A stretch of DNA of 31,414 bases from the NCBI GenBank assembly GCA_910584205.1, contig CAJUAA010000044.1, forward strand, positions 1 to 31,414, written 5' to 3'. Source of the stretch: an uncultured Lachnospiraceae bacterium (GTDB lineage Bacteria > Bacillota > Clostridia > Lachnospirales > Lachnospiraceae). Position 1 is the first letter of the stretch. The number at the start of each line of letters is the position of its first letter. Positions 8,574 to 17,569 of this stretch are shown piece by piece. Both the position numbers and the translations under genes were made by a program. Below the pieces are notes generated by a model that searched no databases, was not told the origin of the DNA, and was given only the letters and a program-made list of their open reading frames with translations.

Positions 8574-8602
8574 TTTACTTATTATATAAACTGTGCTATG
8601 AT
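8574..8602 (+). promoter_or_regulatory. Likely purL promoter
   Basis: TTTACT (8574-8579), a 17-nt spacer and TATGAT (8597-8602) lie in an AT-rich stretch 72 nt before the purL start. The rest of the 8426-8573 interval holds only a small hairpin (TCAGCGT/ACGCTGA, 8449-8468) with no T tract and no gene. Confidence 0.55.
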
Positions 8603-8622
8603 GATACTATAGGAAATAGAAG

Positions 8623-8641
8623 AATGTTCCGCCGGAACATT
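8623..8641 (+). promoter_or_regulatory. Perfect inverted repeat in the purL leader
   Basis: AATGTTCC, 3-nt centre GCC, then GGAACATT. It lies just downstream of the predicted -10 and 32 nt before the start codon. It could be an RNA hairpin or a protein operator. It does not match the Bacillus PurR box well, and no purine riboswitch core was found. Confidence 0.45.
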
Positions 8642-8673
8642 GGACGATATGAGGAAAAATGGAGGTAATGAGC

Positions 8674-11600
8674 ATGGTAAGACGCGTCTTTGTGGAAAAG
8701 AAAGAGGCATTTGCCGTCAAGGCAAAGGAACTGCAGGAAGAGATTAAGAGCTACCTTGGGATTCAGACCGTAACGGGAGTCCGGGTGCTGATCCGCTACG
8801 ATGTGGAGAATATCACAGACGAGACGTTTGAGAAGGCGTGCAGTACCGTGTTCAGCGAGCCGCCGGTGGACGTGCTGTATCGGGAAAGCTTCGAGACTGC
8901 GGAGCATGCGGCGGTATTCGGCGTGGAATATCTGCCCGGGCAGTTTGACCAGAGGGCGGACTCCGCCGTGCAGTGCGTGCAGTTCCTGAATTCTTCGGAG
9001 GAGCCGGTGATCCGTACGGCGACGGTCTACGTGATCGAGGGGACCGTGACGGAGGAGCAGCTGGCTTCCATCAAGGCGTTCTGCATCAATCCGGTGGATT
9101 CCAGAGAGACGGATATGGTGAAGCCGCAGACGCTGGTGACACTGTTTGAAGACCCGGAGGATGTGAAGGTCTTCGACGGTTTCCGGGAGATGCCGGAGGA
9201 TGCGCTGAAGGCGCTGTATGATTCTTTGAATCTTGCCATGACCTTTAAGGATTTCCTGCATATCCAGAATTATTTTGCAGGGGAGGAGAGACGGGACCCG
9301 TCCATGACGGAAATCCGGGTGCTGGATACCTACTGGTCCGACCACTGCCGCCATACGACATTTTCCACAGAGCTGACGGACGTTTCTTTTGAAGACGGAT
9401 ATTACAGGAAGCCCATCGAGGATACGTACCGGCAGTATCTGGCGGATCATAAAGAGATCTTTCAGGGCAGGGAGGACAAGTTTGTCTGCCTGATGGATCT
9501 GGCGCTGATGGCCATGAGAAAGCTGAAAAAAGAAGGAAAGCTTCAGGATCAGGAGGAGTCGGAGGAGATCAACGCCTGCTCCATCGTCGTTCCGGTGGAG
9601 ATCGACGGACAGACCGAAGAATGGCTTGTGAATTTTAAAAATGAGACCCATAACCATCCTACGGAGATCGAGCCCTTCGGCGGCGCGGCGACCTGTCTGG
9701 GCGGCGCCATCCGCGATCCGCTGTCGGGACGCACGTATGTGTATCAGGCCATGCGCGTGACGGGAGCGGCGGACCCGACGGTCCCGGTGTCGGAGACGCT
9801 GAAGGGCAAGCTCCCGCAGAAGAAGCTGGTGCGCGGCGCGGCCGGCGGATACAGCTCCTACGGCAATCAGATCGGTCTTGCCACGGGGTATGTGAAGGAG
9901 ATTTATCATCCGGATTATGTGGCGAAGCGTATGGAGATCGGCGCGGTCATGGGGGCGGCGCCGAGAAAGGATGTGATCCGGGAGACTTCCGATTCGGGCG
10001 ATGTGATCATTCTGCTGGGCGGACGGACCGGCCGTGACGGCTGCGGCGGCGCCACCGGTTCTTCCAAAGTGCATACGGAGGCTTCCATCGAAACGTGCGG
10101 GGCGGAGGTGCAGAAGGGCAACGCGCCGACCGAGCGGAAGATCCAGAGGCTGTTCCGCCGTCCGGAGGTGACGCGCCTGATCAAGAAATGCAACGATTTC
10201 GGCGCAGGCGGCGTATCCGTCGCCATCGGCGAGCTGGCGGACGGGCTGACCGTGGATCTGGACAAAGTGCCGAAAAAATACGCGGGGCTGGACGGCACGG
10301 AGATCGCCATCTCCGAATCCCAGGAGCGTATGGCGGTGGTCGTGGACCCGAAGGACGTGGAGGAATTCATGGGCTATGCGTCGGAGGAAAATCTGGAATC
10401 GGTCTGCGTGGCGGAGGTGACGAAGTCTCCCAGACTGGTGCTGAAGTGGAGAGGAAAAGAGATCGTCAACATCTCCCGGGCGTTCCTGGATACCAACGGA
10501 GCCCATCAGGAGACGGCAGTGGCAGTGGACATGCCTGCGGAGGACGACCGGTATTTTACAAAAAAAGAAGTGGGCGACGTGAGGGAAGCGTGGCTGAAGA
10601 CGCTGCGGGATCTGAACGTATGTTCGCAGAAAGGGCTGGTGGAGATGTTTGACGGCTCCATCGGCGCGGGCAGCGTGTTCATGCCCTACGGCGGCAGATA
10701 TCAGCTGACCGAGACCCAGACCATGGTGGCGAAGCTGCCGGTGCTGAAGGGAAAGACCGATACGGTGACTATGATGAGCTACGGGTTTGATCCGTATCTG
10801 TCCAGCTGGTCGCCCTATCACGGGGCTGTGTACGCGGTGCTGGAGTCGGTGGCAAGGATCGTGGCGTCCGGCGGAGACTACCGCAGGATCCGCTTTACGT
10901 TCCAGGAGTATTTCCGCAGGATGACGGAAGATCCCCATCGCTGGAGCCAGCCGTTCGCGGCGCTTCTGGGCGCGTACAGCGCACAGCTGGGATTTGGGCT
11001 GCCTTCCATCGGAGGGAAAGACAGCATGTCCGGTACGTTCAATGAGATCGACGTGCCGCCCACGCTGGTATCCTTTGCGGTGGATATCGCCAGCCATAAG
11101 CATATCATCACGCCGGAGCTGAAGCATGCAGGCAGTAAGCTGGTCCTTCTGCGGGTTGACCGGGACGACTATGATCTTCCGGATTATGCCCAGGCCATGG
11201 ACCTGTACGGAAAGTTTTTCGAGGATGTGAAGGCGGGAAGAATCATTTCAGCCTATGCGCTTGATGCTCACGGCATCATCGCGGCGGTGAGCAAGATGGC
11301 CTTTGGAAACAGGCTGGGTGTGAAGCTTCTGCACAATCTGGACCCGAGAGACGCCTTTGCGCCGGGCTTTGGCTGTATCGTGGCGGAAGTTCCGGACGGA
11401 AAAGTCGGCGAACTGTCCATCACCTATACCCTGATCGGCGAAGTGACGGAGAGCGGATTTTCCTATGGAGACGCCTTCCTGTCCACGGAGGAAGCGCTGG
11501 AAGCGTGGACCGGTACGCTGGAAAAGGTATTCCCGACCGTGGCGGTGAACAATAAGGAGATTCTGGATACGCCGGTCTATCATACCGACCGTATCTATGT

Positions 11601-12417
11601 GTGCAGGCATAAGGTGGCGAAGCCGACGGTGTTCATCCCGGTGTTCCCGGGCACCAACTGCGAGTACGACAGCACGAGGGCGTTTGAGCGGGCCGGCGCC
11701 GATGTGGTCACCAGAATTTTCCGGAACTTAAGCGAAAGCGATATCCGGGAATCGGTGGATGCCTTTGAGAAGGCCATCAGCCAGGCCCAGATCATCATGT
11801 TCCCGGGTGGATTTTCCGCAGGCGACGAACCCGACGGTTCCGCCAAATTCTTCGCTACGGCGTTCCAGAATGAGAAGATCAAGGAAGCGGTTATGAAGCT
11901 TCTGAACGAAAGGGACGGGCTTGCCCTTGGAATCTGCAACGGATTCCAGGCGCTGGTCAAGCTGGGGCTTCTGCCTCACGGCGAGATCGTGGGACAGACG
12001 GCGGATTCCCCGACGCTGACCTTCAATACCATCAACCGGCACATCTCCCGGATGGTCTACACGAAGGTGGTGACGGACAAATCCCCGTGGCTTTCCGGAG
12101 CAAAGCTGGGCGTGACCTACGTGATCCCGGCTTCACACGGCGAGGGCCGTTTTGTGGCGCCGAAGGAGTGGATCGAACATCTGTTTGCTAATGGCCAGGT
12201 GGCAACCCAATATGTGGATCTTGCAGGCAATCCCACCATGGACGAGGAGTGGAACGTGAACGGTTCCTATGCGTCCATCGAAGGAATCACCAGCCCGGAC
12301 GGAAGGATCCTGGGCAAGATGGGACATGCAGAGCGGATTGGTGAAGCGGTGGCGGTCAACATCTACGGCGATCAGGATATGAAGATCTTTGAATCGGGCG
12401 TGAAATATTTCAGATAA
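8674..12417 (+). CDS. purL: Phosphoribosylformylglycinamidine synthase, single-chain (synthetase + glutaminase)
   Basis: A 1247-aa enzyme of de novo purine synthesis that converts FGAR, ATP and glutamine to FGAM. The start at 8674 has GGAGGT at 8661-8666; an in-frame ATG at 8659 has a weaker site. The order is an N-terminal PurS-like part, two AIRS/PurM-type halves with ETHNHPTEIEPFGGAATC and a second SIGGKDSMSGT motif, then a class-I glutamine amidotransferase domain. Catalytic residues visible there are C1088 (GICNGFQ), H1155 and E1157 (SHGEGRF). Motifs match the long clostridial form (TIGR01857 type) rather than split PurL/PurQ/PurS. No other pur genes lie nearby, so this is a stand-alone transcription unit with its own leader. 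Confidence 0.96.
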   Translation: MVRRVFVEKKEAFAVKAKELQEEIKSYLGIQTVTGVRVLIRYDVENITDETFEKACSTVFSEPPVDVLYRESFETAEHAAVFGVEYLPGQFDQRADSAVQCVQFLNSSEEPVIRTATVYVIEGTVTEEQLASIKAFCINPVDSRETDMVKPQTLVTLFEDPEDVKVFDGFREMPEDALKALYDSLNLAMTFKDFLHIQNYFAGEERRDPSMTEIRVLDTYWSDHCRHTTFSTELTDVSFEDGYYRKPIEDTYRQYLADHKEIFQGREDKFVCLMDLALMAMRKLKKEGKLQDQEESEEINACSIVVPVEIDGQTEEWLVNFKNETHNHPTEIEPFGGAATCLGGAIRDPLSGRTYVYQAMRVTGAADPTVPVSETLKGKLPQKKLVRGAAGGYSSYGNQIGLATGYVKEIYHPDYVAKRMEIGAVMGAAPRKDVIRETSDSGDVIILLGGRTGRDGCGGATGSSKVHTEASIETCGAEVQKGNAPTERKIQRLFRRPEVTRLIKKCNDFGAGGVSVAIGELADGLTVDLDKVPKKYAGLDGTEIAISESQERMAVVVDPKDVEEFMGYASEENLESVCVAEVTKSPRLVLKWRGKEIVNISRAFLDTNGAHQETAVAVDMPAEDDRYFTKKEVGDVREAWLKTLRDLNVCSQKGLVEMFDGSIGAGSVFMPYGGRYQLTETQTMVAKLPVLKGKTDTVTMMSYGFDPYLSSWSPYHGAVYAVLESVARIVASGGDYRRIRFTFQEYFRRMTEDPHRWSQPFAALLGAYSAQLGFGLPSIGGKDSMSGTFNEIDVPPTLVSFAVDIASHKHIITPELKHAGSKLVLLRVDRDDYDLPDYAQAMDLYGKFFEDVKAGRIISAYALDAHGIIAAVSKMAFGNRLGVKLLHNLDPRDAFAPGFGCIVAEVPDGKVGELSITYTLIGEVTESGFSYGDAFLSTEEALEAWTGTLEKVFPTVAVNNKEILDTPVYHTDRIYVCRHKVAKPTVFIPVFPGTNCEYDSTRAFERAGADVVTRIFRNLSESDIRESVDAFEKAISQAQIIMFPGGFSAGDEPDGSAKFFATAFQNEKIKEAVMKLLNERDGLALGICNGFQALVKLGLLPHGEIVGQTADSPTLTFNTINRHISRMVYTKVVTDKSPWLSGAKLGVTYVIPASHGEGRFVAPKEWIEHLFANGQVATQYVDLAGNPTMDEEWNVNGSYASIEGITSPDGRILGKMGHAERIGEAVAVNIYGDQDMKIFESGVKYFR

Positions 12418-12500
12418 GATCTGGAAAGTATCCCGAGGCACACCCGGTGATCCTGTGAGGGCAATCCGGGGCGGCCCCAGAAGAGAACAGAGTAAGTTTG

Positions 12501-12542
12501 AATGACCTTGTAGAGAGGATGATTCCTTTCTATGAGGTCATT
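12501..12542. repeat. Imperfect inverted repeat downstream of purL
   Basis: An 18-bp stem using G-T pairs (12501-12518 with 12525-12542) has a 6-nt loop. No T tract follows. It may be a weak purL terminator or an end remnant of the adjacent decayed transposase. The 12418-12500 interval holds nothing else recognisable. Confidence 0.4.
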
Positions 12543-12551
12543 TGAAGTTAG

Positions 12552-13105
12552 AAGGATGGAAGAGAGAAAGCCTTGAAATCAACAGGGCTTGATAGTATAC
12601 TGAAAGAAACAATGCCCATGCGTGTTATGGGATATGACTACAGGATGCTGCTTGTGGAAGCAAGAGAGAACGATCTGATATTTCATAATGCAAATAATGC
12701 GGATTTTTTCGTATGATGAGAATCATCCTTGATAAAAATCTGCCGGGGTATGAGGCAAGAAAAAAAGTTACAGACTATGCAAGAGAGAACAAAGTGGATC
12801 AATCTGTGCTTATGACAGTGGCAGGTGCGGCAAACTGTAAGATTGATTATTTTGCATTATCCAGGAAGGGAGAGTTTGATATGTGTACATTGTTTGACGA
12901 GATTGCAAAAGAAAGTGAGAAAAAGGGGAAAGCAGAAGGGAAAGAAGAAGGGAAAACAGAAGGAGAAGCAAAAGGAATCATTGAAACCGGACTGGATTTT
13001 GGGCTTTCTGAGCATGACATCCTGGAAAGGCTGCAGAAGAAACTGAATCTGCCATTGCAGGCGGCCCAGGAATATATCAAAATGTTTGGAAGGCAGACGG
13101 TGTAA
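12552..13105 (+). pseudogene. Decayed Rpn-family (PD-(D/E)XK) recombination-promoting nuclease/transposase
   Basis: A C-terminal relic in two overlapping frames. The first frame, open from 12552, contains ETMPMRVMGYDYRM...NNADFFV and stops at TGA 12714-12716. The second runs from ATG 12713 to 13105 (130 aa) and continues with RIILDKNLPGYEARKK, VAGAANCKIDY, a Lys/Glu/Gly-rich stretch (KGKAEGKEEGKTEG) and a C-terminal helix pair. This order is what I recall of the C-terminal half of Lachnospiraceae Rpn/PD-(D/E)XK transposases. The nuclease N-terminus is missing and a -1 shift separates the pieces at a run of six T. Copies of this family are commonly degraded; activity is very unlikely. Confidence 0.7.
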
Positions 13106-13145
13106 GCGGCTGCCGGTACCGCAGTGTTTTGAAAAAATGTTTTGT

Positions 13146-13574
13146 CTATGACGTTCCATCTATAAGTTCGATGGAAAAGAGCGCATTCATCGGTACAATT
13201 GTTCCGTCTGCGAAGAGGATCGTGCGGCGGTATTCGTCGATCTTTTTTACGATTCCGCGGATCGTCACATACGTTCCGCCGTCTTTCCGCGGATCGGGCC
13301 GGAAATAAGTAATTTCCGCCTCCGGATACAGGGACTGGTCCTCCCGAAGCTTCTGAAGCTGTTCATCCAGCCGTTCCTTTTGATCCTCGTCCAGTTCGAT
13401 GAAAGCATCCGTCAGTCTGGCGGTCTCCTGGATGGCGGCGCCGTGGCCGGTGAGGGCCGCGAAGGGGGAGAACTGCGCAGCCCGGTTCAGAGGGGACATC
13501 TGTGGGTGCCTGGCCGATACATGGTGGGGCAGATGAATGATATCGTCGTATTTGCGGGTATCGTGTTCGCTCAT
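13146..13574 (-). CDS. YolD-like protein
   Basis: A 142-aa protein with the YolD-like signature: an N-terminal RAAQFSPFAALTGHGAAIQET block, then a charged helix (DEDQKERLDEQLQKLRED) and a beta-rich C-terminus. Its start overlaps the stop of the upstream polymerase gene (ATGA at 13571-13574), and GGAGG lies inside that gene, so the pair is translationally coupled. YolD-like genes are typical partners of UvrX/DinB-type Y-family polymerases in Firmicutes, often on mobile elements. The biochemical role is not established. Confidence 0.85.
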   Translation of the reverse strand: MSEHDTRKYDDIIHLPHHVSARHPQMSPLNRAAQFSPFAALTGHGAAIQETARLTDAFIELDEDQKERLDEQLQKLREDQSLYPEAEITYFRPDPRKDGGTYVTIRGIVKKIDEYRRTILFADGTIVPMNALFSIELIDGTS

Positions 13575-15100
13575 GCTTTGTGTCCTCCAATCTGACGGTT
13601 TCGTTCCAGGGTCGTGGCGCCCTCCTGCAGATTCATGCCTTTTAACATGGCATTTTTTCCGTATTTCTTCTTTACGGTCAGCATGGCTTCCTGAAGCCTG
13701 CGTTCTTTGGCCCGTCTGGCCTTTTCCGCCTCCTTTTCCCGTTCCAGCGCGGCGTAATCGGTAAAAAGGTCCAGCTGTTCGCAGGGAACGGTGATGACGG
13801 CTTCCGATTCATCGATCAGATGATTGGCGCTGATGGTCACCCGGCGCAGGAACAGCCTGGGATTGACGATGCGGTCGTACAGCGTAAGGACGGCGTCCGT
13901 AATCAGCTGCGTGGATGAGGTCTGGCAGTCCAGATTGGCGGTTCCGTGGGCGTGTTTTGGAACCTTTCGGCCGTAGCGGTCCTTGGTGACTTCCCCTTTG
14001 TAGCTTCTGCTGATGCCGGGATCCGTCAGATTGTCCCGGTCATAGCCGATGGTGAGGGTCAGCTGGTCGGTGACCAGGCGCTTGTCCACCAGCTCCAGAG
14101 CCAGCAGGTCCGCCATCTCCCGGACGATCAGCTTTCCCTTGTCAAAGTCGTAGGGATGCTGGAGCACCTGTCCGGAACAGATGCTGTTGTTTTCCGGCCG
14201 GTAAGCCTTGATCAGGTCGATGGTGGTGGGTTCCCAGCCCCAGGCATGGTCGATCAAAAGCTCTGCATTGACGCCGAAGAGCTGATACAGAAGTTCCTCA
14301 TTGTGATAATCCTGTTCCCGGCCCAGAGAGCAGCGGGCGATATCCCCCATGGTAAAAAGCCCGACAGCCTCCAGCTTCTTCTGATAGCCCCGTCCGACCC
14401 GCCAGAAGTCCGTAAGCGGCCGGTGATTCCACAGAAGCCGCCGGTATTTCATCTCATCCAGTTCCGCGATGCGCACGCCGTTCCCGTCAGGCTCCACATG
14501 CTTTGCCACAATGTCCATGGCCACTTTGCAAAGATACAGGTTGGTGCCGATGCCGGCCGTGGCCGTGATGCCGGTGGTATCCAGAACGTCCTGTATGATC
14601 TTTGCAGCCAGTTCCCTGGGAGTCATCCGGTACGTGTCCAGATAGTGGGTCACGTCCATGAATACCTCGTCGATGGAGTATACATGGATATCTTCCGGTG
14701 CGATGTATTTCAGATATGTGTTGTAGATTCTGGTGCTGTATTCGATGTAGAACGCCATCCGGGGCGGGGCGGCGATATAGGAAAGCTCAAGCTCCGGATG
14801 CGCGGCCAGCTCCGGTGCATGGCAGGAAGCGCCGGTAAACTTTTGACCCGGTGCGTTGGCTATCCGCTTTGCATTCACCTCTTTTACCTTTTGCACTACT
14901 TCAAAGAGTCTGGCTCTGCCGGGGATGCCGTAGGCCTTCAGGGAAGGGGATACGGCGAGGCAGATGGTTTTTTCCGTCCTTCGGGTGTCCGCCACCACCA
15001 GATGCGTGGTGAGAGGATTCAGCTTCCGCTCGATGCACTCCACAGAAGCATAAAAGGATTTCAGATCGATGGCGATGTAGATATGCTGCGTCTCCGTCAT
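13571..15100 (-). CDS. Y-family DNA polymerase (DinB/UvrX type)
   Basis: A 509-aa translesion polymerase. Catalytic acidic residues are visible: D12 in IAIDLKSFYASVE, and D144/E145 in YSIDEVFMD. HhH-like and little-finger regions follow (DKGKLIVREMADLLALEL; TIGYDRD), and the tail is Lys/Arg/Glu-rich. AAAGGAGG precedes the start by 7 nt. It forms an operon with the YolD-like gene downstream. It is longer than chromosomal DinB and closer to the UvrX/UmuC-like group that travels with YolD. The promoter region contains a LexA-like half-palindrome, which fits SOS induction. Confidence 0.9.
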   Translation of the reverse strand: MTETQHIYIAIDLKSFYASVECIERKLNPLTTHLVVADTRRTEKTICLAVSPSLKAYGIPGRARLFEVVQKVKEVNAKRIANAPGQKFTGASCHAPELAAHPELELSYIAAPPRMAFYIEYSTRIYNTYLKYIAPEDIHVYSIDEVFMDVTHYLDTYRMTPRELAAKIIQDVLDTTGITATAGIGTNLYLCKVAMDIVAKHVEPDGNGVRIAELDEMKYRRLLWNHRPLTDFWRVGRGYQKKLEAVGLFTMGDIARCSLGREQDYHNEELLYQLFGVNAELLIDHAWGWEPTTIDLIKAYRPENNSICSGQVLQHPYDFDKGKLIVREMADLLALELVDKRLVTDQLTLTIGYDRDNLTDPGISRSYKGEVTKDRYGRKVPKHAHGTANLDCQTSSTQLITDAVLTLYDRIVNPRLFLRRVTISANHLIDESEAVITVPCEQLDLFTDYAALEREKEAEKARRAKERRLQEAMLTVKKKYGKNAMLKGMNLQEGATTLERNRQIGGHKA

Positions 15101-15177
15101 GGGATCTCCTCCTTTCCGGCAAAATCCGGTTTTGCAGCCTTTTGGCCTGACTGATGATGGAAGAAAGGGCTGTCTTT

Positions 15178-15206
15178 ATTATAACAGAATATTTGTTCGA
15201 TTGTTA
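15178..15206 (-). promoter_or_regulatory. dinB promoter with LexA-like site, shared with recQ
   Basis: On the minus strand a perfect TATAAT (15183-15178) lies 18 nt from ATAACA. Between them is CGAACAAATATTCT (15199-15186), one perfect and one degenerate half of the Gram-positive SOS box CGAAC-N4-GTTCG. On the plus strand a TATAAT lies in GTTATATAATTT just beyond, so the same site could affect recQ. The rest of the 15101-15290 gap has no gene. Confidence 0.5.
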
Positions 15207-15290
15207 TATAATTTTTTGGAAATTTTCATATCAGAGAAAGGGCATGTATAGTAAAATAAAATCAGTACGGAGAAGGGAGCAAAAAAGACG

Positions 15291-17546
15291 ATGAACGCTG
15301 CAGAACTGTTAAAACGATATTTTGGATACGATTCCTTCCGGAAGGGGCAGAAGGATGTGATCGACGCGATTCTGTCGGGGAGGGACGCGCTGGCAGTCAT
15401 GCCCACAGGATCGGGAAAATCCATCTGTTATCAGGTGCCGGCGCTGCTGCTTCCAGGTATTACGCTTGTAATCTCTCCGTTGATTTCCCTGATGCAGGAT
15501 CAGGTGAAATCCTTGAACGAAGCCGGAATCCATGCGGCCTTCATCAATTCCTCCCTGACGGAAACCCAGATCGCGAAGGCGCTTGCCCTGGCGGCCCGGG
15601 GTACCTACAAGATCATCTATGTGGCTCCGGAGCGGCTGGAAAGCGCGGGTTTTCTGGAGTTTGCGCTTCACGCAAACATCTCCATGGTCACGGTGGATGA
15701 GGCGCACTGTATCTCCCAGTGGGGACAGGATTTCCGGCCCGGTTATCTGAAGATCGTCGATTTTATCCAGCGCCTGCCGGGCCGTCCGGTGGTAAGCGCA
15801 TTTACGGCGACGGCCACGGAGGAAGTGAAAAGAGACATCGAAGTCGTTTTAAGGCTGGATGATCCGAAGGCGGTGGTGACGGGATTTGACCGGGAGAATC
15901 TGTATTACCGCGTGGAGTATGCGTCCGGAAAACAAAAAGATAAATTTGTCATGGACTATATTTCCGGGCATCCCGGGGAAAGCGGGATCGTGTACTGCGC
16001 CACGAGAAAGAACGTGGACGAGCTGTGCGAAAAGCTGCGGGGCCAGGGTATCCCGGCGGCCGGCTATCACGCCGGCATGGACAACCGGACCCGGAAGGAC
16101 AGCCAGGATGATTTCATCTATGACCGGGTGCAGGTGATCGTGGCGACCAATGCGTTCGGCATGGGGATCGACAAGTCCAATGTGAGGTATGTGATCCATT
16201 ACAATATGCCTCAGAGTATGGAAAATTATTATCAGGAGGCGGGGCGCGCAGGGAGGGACGGCGAACCTGCCAGCTGCATCCTTCTGTTCGCGGTTCAGGA
16301 CATTATCATCAACCGCTTCCTTCTGGAACAGAAGATTTTTGAAGGGATGGACGAGGAGGAAATCTACAGGATGCGGCAGAGAGACGCCCGCAGGCTTCGG
16401 ACCATGGAGGAATACTGCAGGATTACGTCCTGCCTCAGAAATTATATCCTTTCGTATTTTGGGGAAAAAGCGGACAGCCCATGCGAGAACTGCGGAAACT
16501 GCCATCAGGAGTATGAGACGGTCGATCTGACGGCGGACGCCAGATGGGTCATCAACTGTATCGCGGAGACGAAAGGGCGATATGGAAGAAAGACGGTGAT
16601 CGGAGCGCTCCGCGGGTCAAAGAGCGCCCGGCTGCTGGAGATCGGGGCGGATGCGTACCGCTCCTACGGCGTGCTGGAACACAGAAGCGAAGAGGACCTG
16701 CGCCTGCTGATCGAACGGATGCTGTCGGAAGGTTATGTATACGAGACGGAGGGGGATTACAAAGTCGTCCGGATGGGAGACATCAGCGGGCTGCGGGACG
16801 AGAACACCCGCGTATGCATCAAGAAAGTGAAGGACAGAGAGGCTGCTCAAAAGAAAAAGGAGAAAAAGAGCGGCGCCGGGGCTTTCCTTACCGACGAGGG
16901 CGGGCAGCTGTTTGAGAGACTCCGGCAGCTGCGGTTTGAGATCGCGTCAGAGGAGCATGTGCCGCCGTATATCATCTTCGCTGACCGGACGCTGACGGAC
17001 CTGTGCGTCAGGCTGCCCAGGGATCAGCAGGAGCTGCTTGAGGTATCCGGCATCGGAGAGCGTAAGGCTCAGAAATACGGCCGGAGATTTCTGGATGAGA
17101 TCGCAGAGTTTCTCACGGAACATCCGGGAACGATACTCAGTGTGGTGACGGTAGGGACCGGCGCGGAGCGTTCCCCAAAAAGGAAACGGAAGGAAGCCTT
17201 TTATCTGAACCCGGAAGACGCGGAGAAATTTCCGTACAGGGAATTGTGCTACATCAGCGAGATGAAAGACTGCCTGAACGAGATCTGCAGCGCAGAATTT
17301 GTTAAAAAAGTAACAATATCGGTGATCTGGGATTATCTGGTGGAAACCGGACTGACGATGGAAGAGCAGCGGGAAGGACGTTTCTACAAGGTTCCCACGG
17401 AGAAGGGACGACAGATGGGGATCCGTATGGTGGACAGGGTCAGCCAACGCGGAACGGAATATCAGCTTCCGATGTATTCGGAGCAGGTCCAGAGGCTGGT
17501 GGTGGAACATTTTGTCCGGCCGGGAACGAAAAGCGAACAGGAATGA
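15291..17546 (+). CDS. recQ: ATP-dependent DNA helicase RecQ
   Basis: A 751-aa 3'-5' helicase of recombinational repair. SF2 motifs are visible: Walker A MPTGSGKS (K43), DEAH at 136-139 with the RecQ-specific ISQWGQDFRP, and motif VI YYQEAGRAGRDG. A zinc-binding cysteine set (C...C...CENC..C) and winged-helix region follow. An HRDC domain lies around residues 520-600 (LPRDQQELLEVSGIGERKAQ). Beyond it is an extra C-terminal domain of about 100 aa (VTISVIWDYLVETGLT...) of helix-turn-helix appearance, longer than E. coli RecQ. The SD is GGAGAAGGGAG. The stop overlaps a possible start of the next gene. Confidence 0.95.
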   Translation: MNAAELLKRYFGYDSFRKGQKDVIDAILSGRDALAVMPTGSGKSICYQVPALLLPGITLVISPLISLMQDQVKSLNEAGIHAAFINSSLTETQIAKALALAARGTYKIIYVAPERLESAGFLEFALHANISMVTVDEAHCISQWGQDFRPGYLKIVDFIQRLPGRPVVSAFTATATEEVKRDIEVVLRLDDPKAVVTGFDRENLYYRVEYASGKQKDKFVMDYISGHPGESGIVYCATRKNVDELCEKLRGQGIPAAGYHAGMDNRTRKDSQDDFIYDRVQVIVATNAFGMGIDKSNVRYVIHYNMPQSMENYYQEAGRAGRDGEPASCILLFAVQDIIINRFLLEQKIFEGMDEEEIYRMRQRDARRLRTMEEYCRITSCLRNYILSYFGEKADSPCENCGNCHQEYETVDLTADARWVINCIAETKGRYGRKTVIGALRGSKSARLLEIGADAYRSYGVLEHRSEEDLRLLIERMLSEGYVYETEGDYKVVRMGDISGLRDENTRVCIKKVKDREAAQKKKEKKSGAGAFLTDEGGQLFERLRQLRFEIASEEHVPPYIIFADRTLTDLCVRLPRDQQELLEVSGIGERKAQKYGRRFLDEIAEFLTEHPGTILSVVTVGTGAERSPKRKRKEAFYLNPEDAEKFPYRELCYISEMKDCLNEICSAEFVKKVTISVIWDYLVETGLTMEEQREGRFYKVPTEKGRQMGIRMVDRVSQRGTEYQLPMYSEQVQRLVVEHFVRPGTKSEQE

Positions 17547-17569
17547 AGGGAAGCGGCGAGGAAAAAAGA

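Noticed and set aside
8596..11127. 843-codon minus-strand frame antisense to purL
   Set aside because: Low-complexity His/Arg/Leu-rich translation with no motif; typical antisense shadow of a GC-rich gene.
13946..15154. 402-codon plus-strand frame opposite the Y-family polymerase
   Set aside because: No motifs, no binding site; the polymerase motifs on the minus strand are clear.
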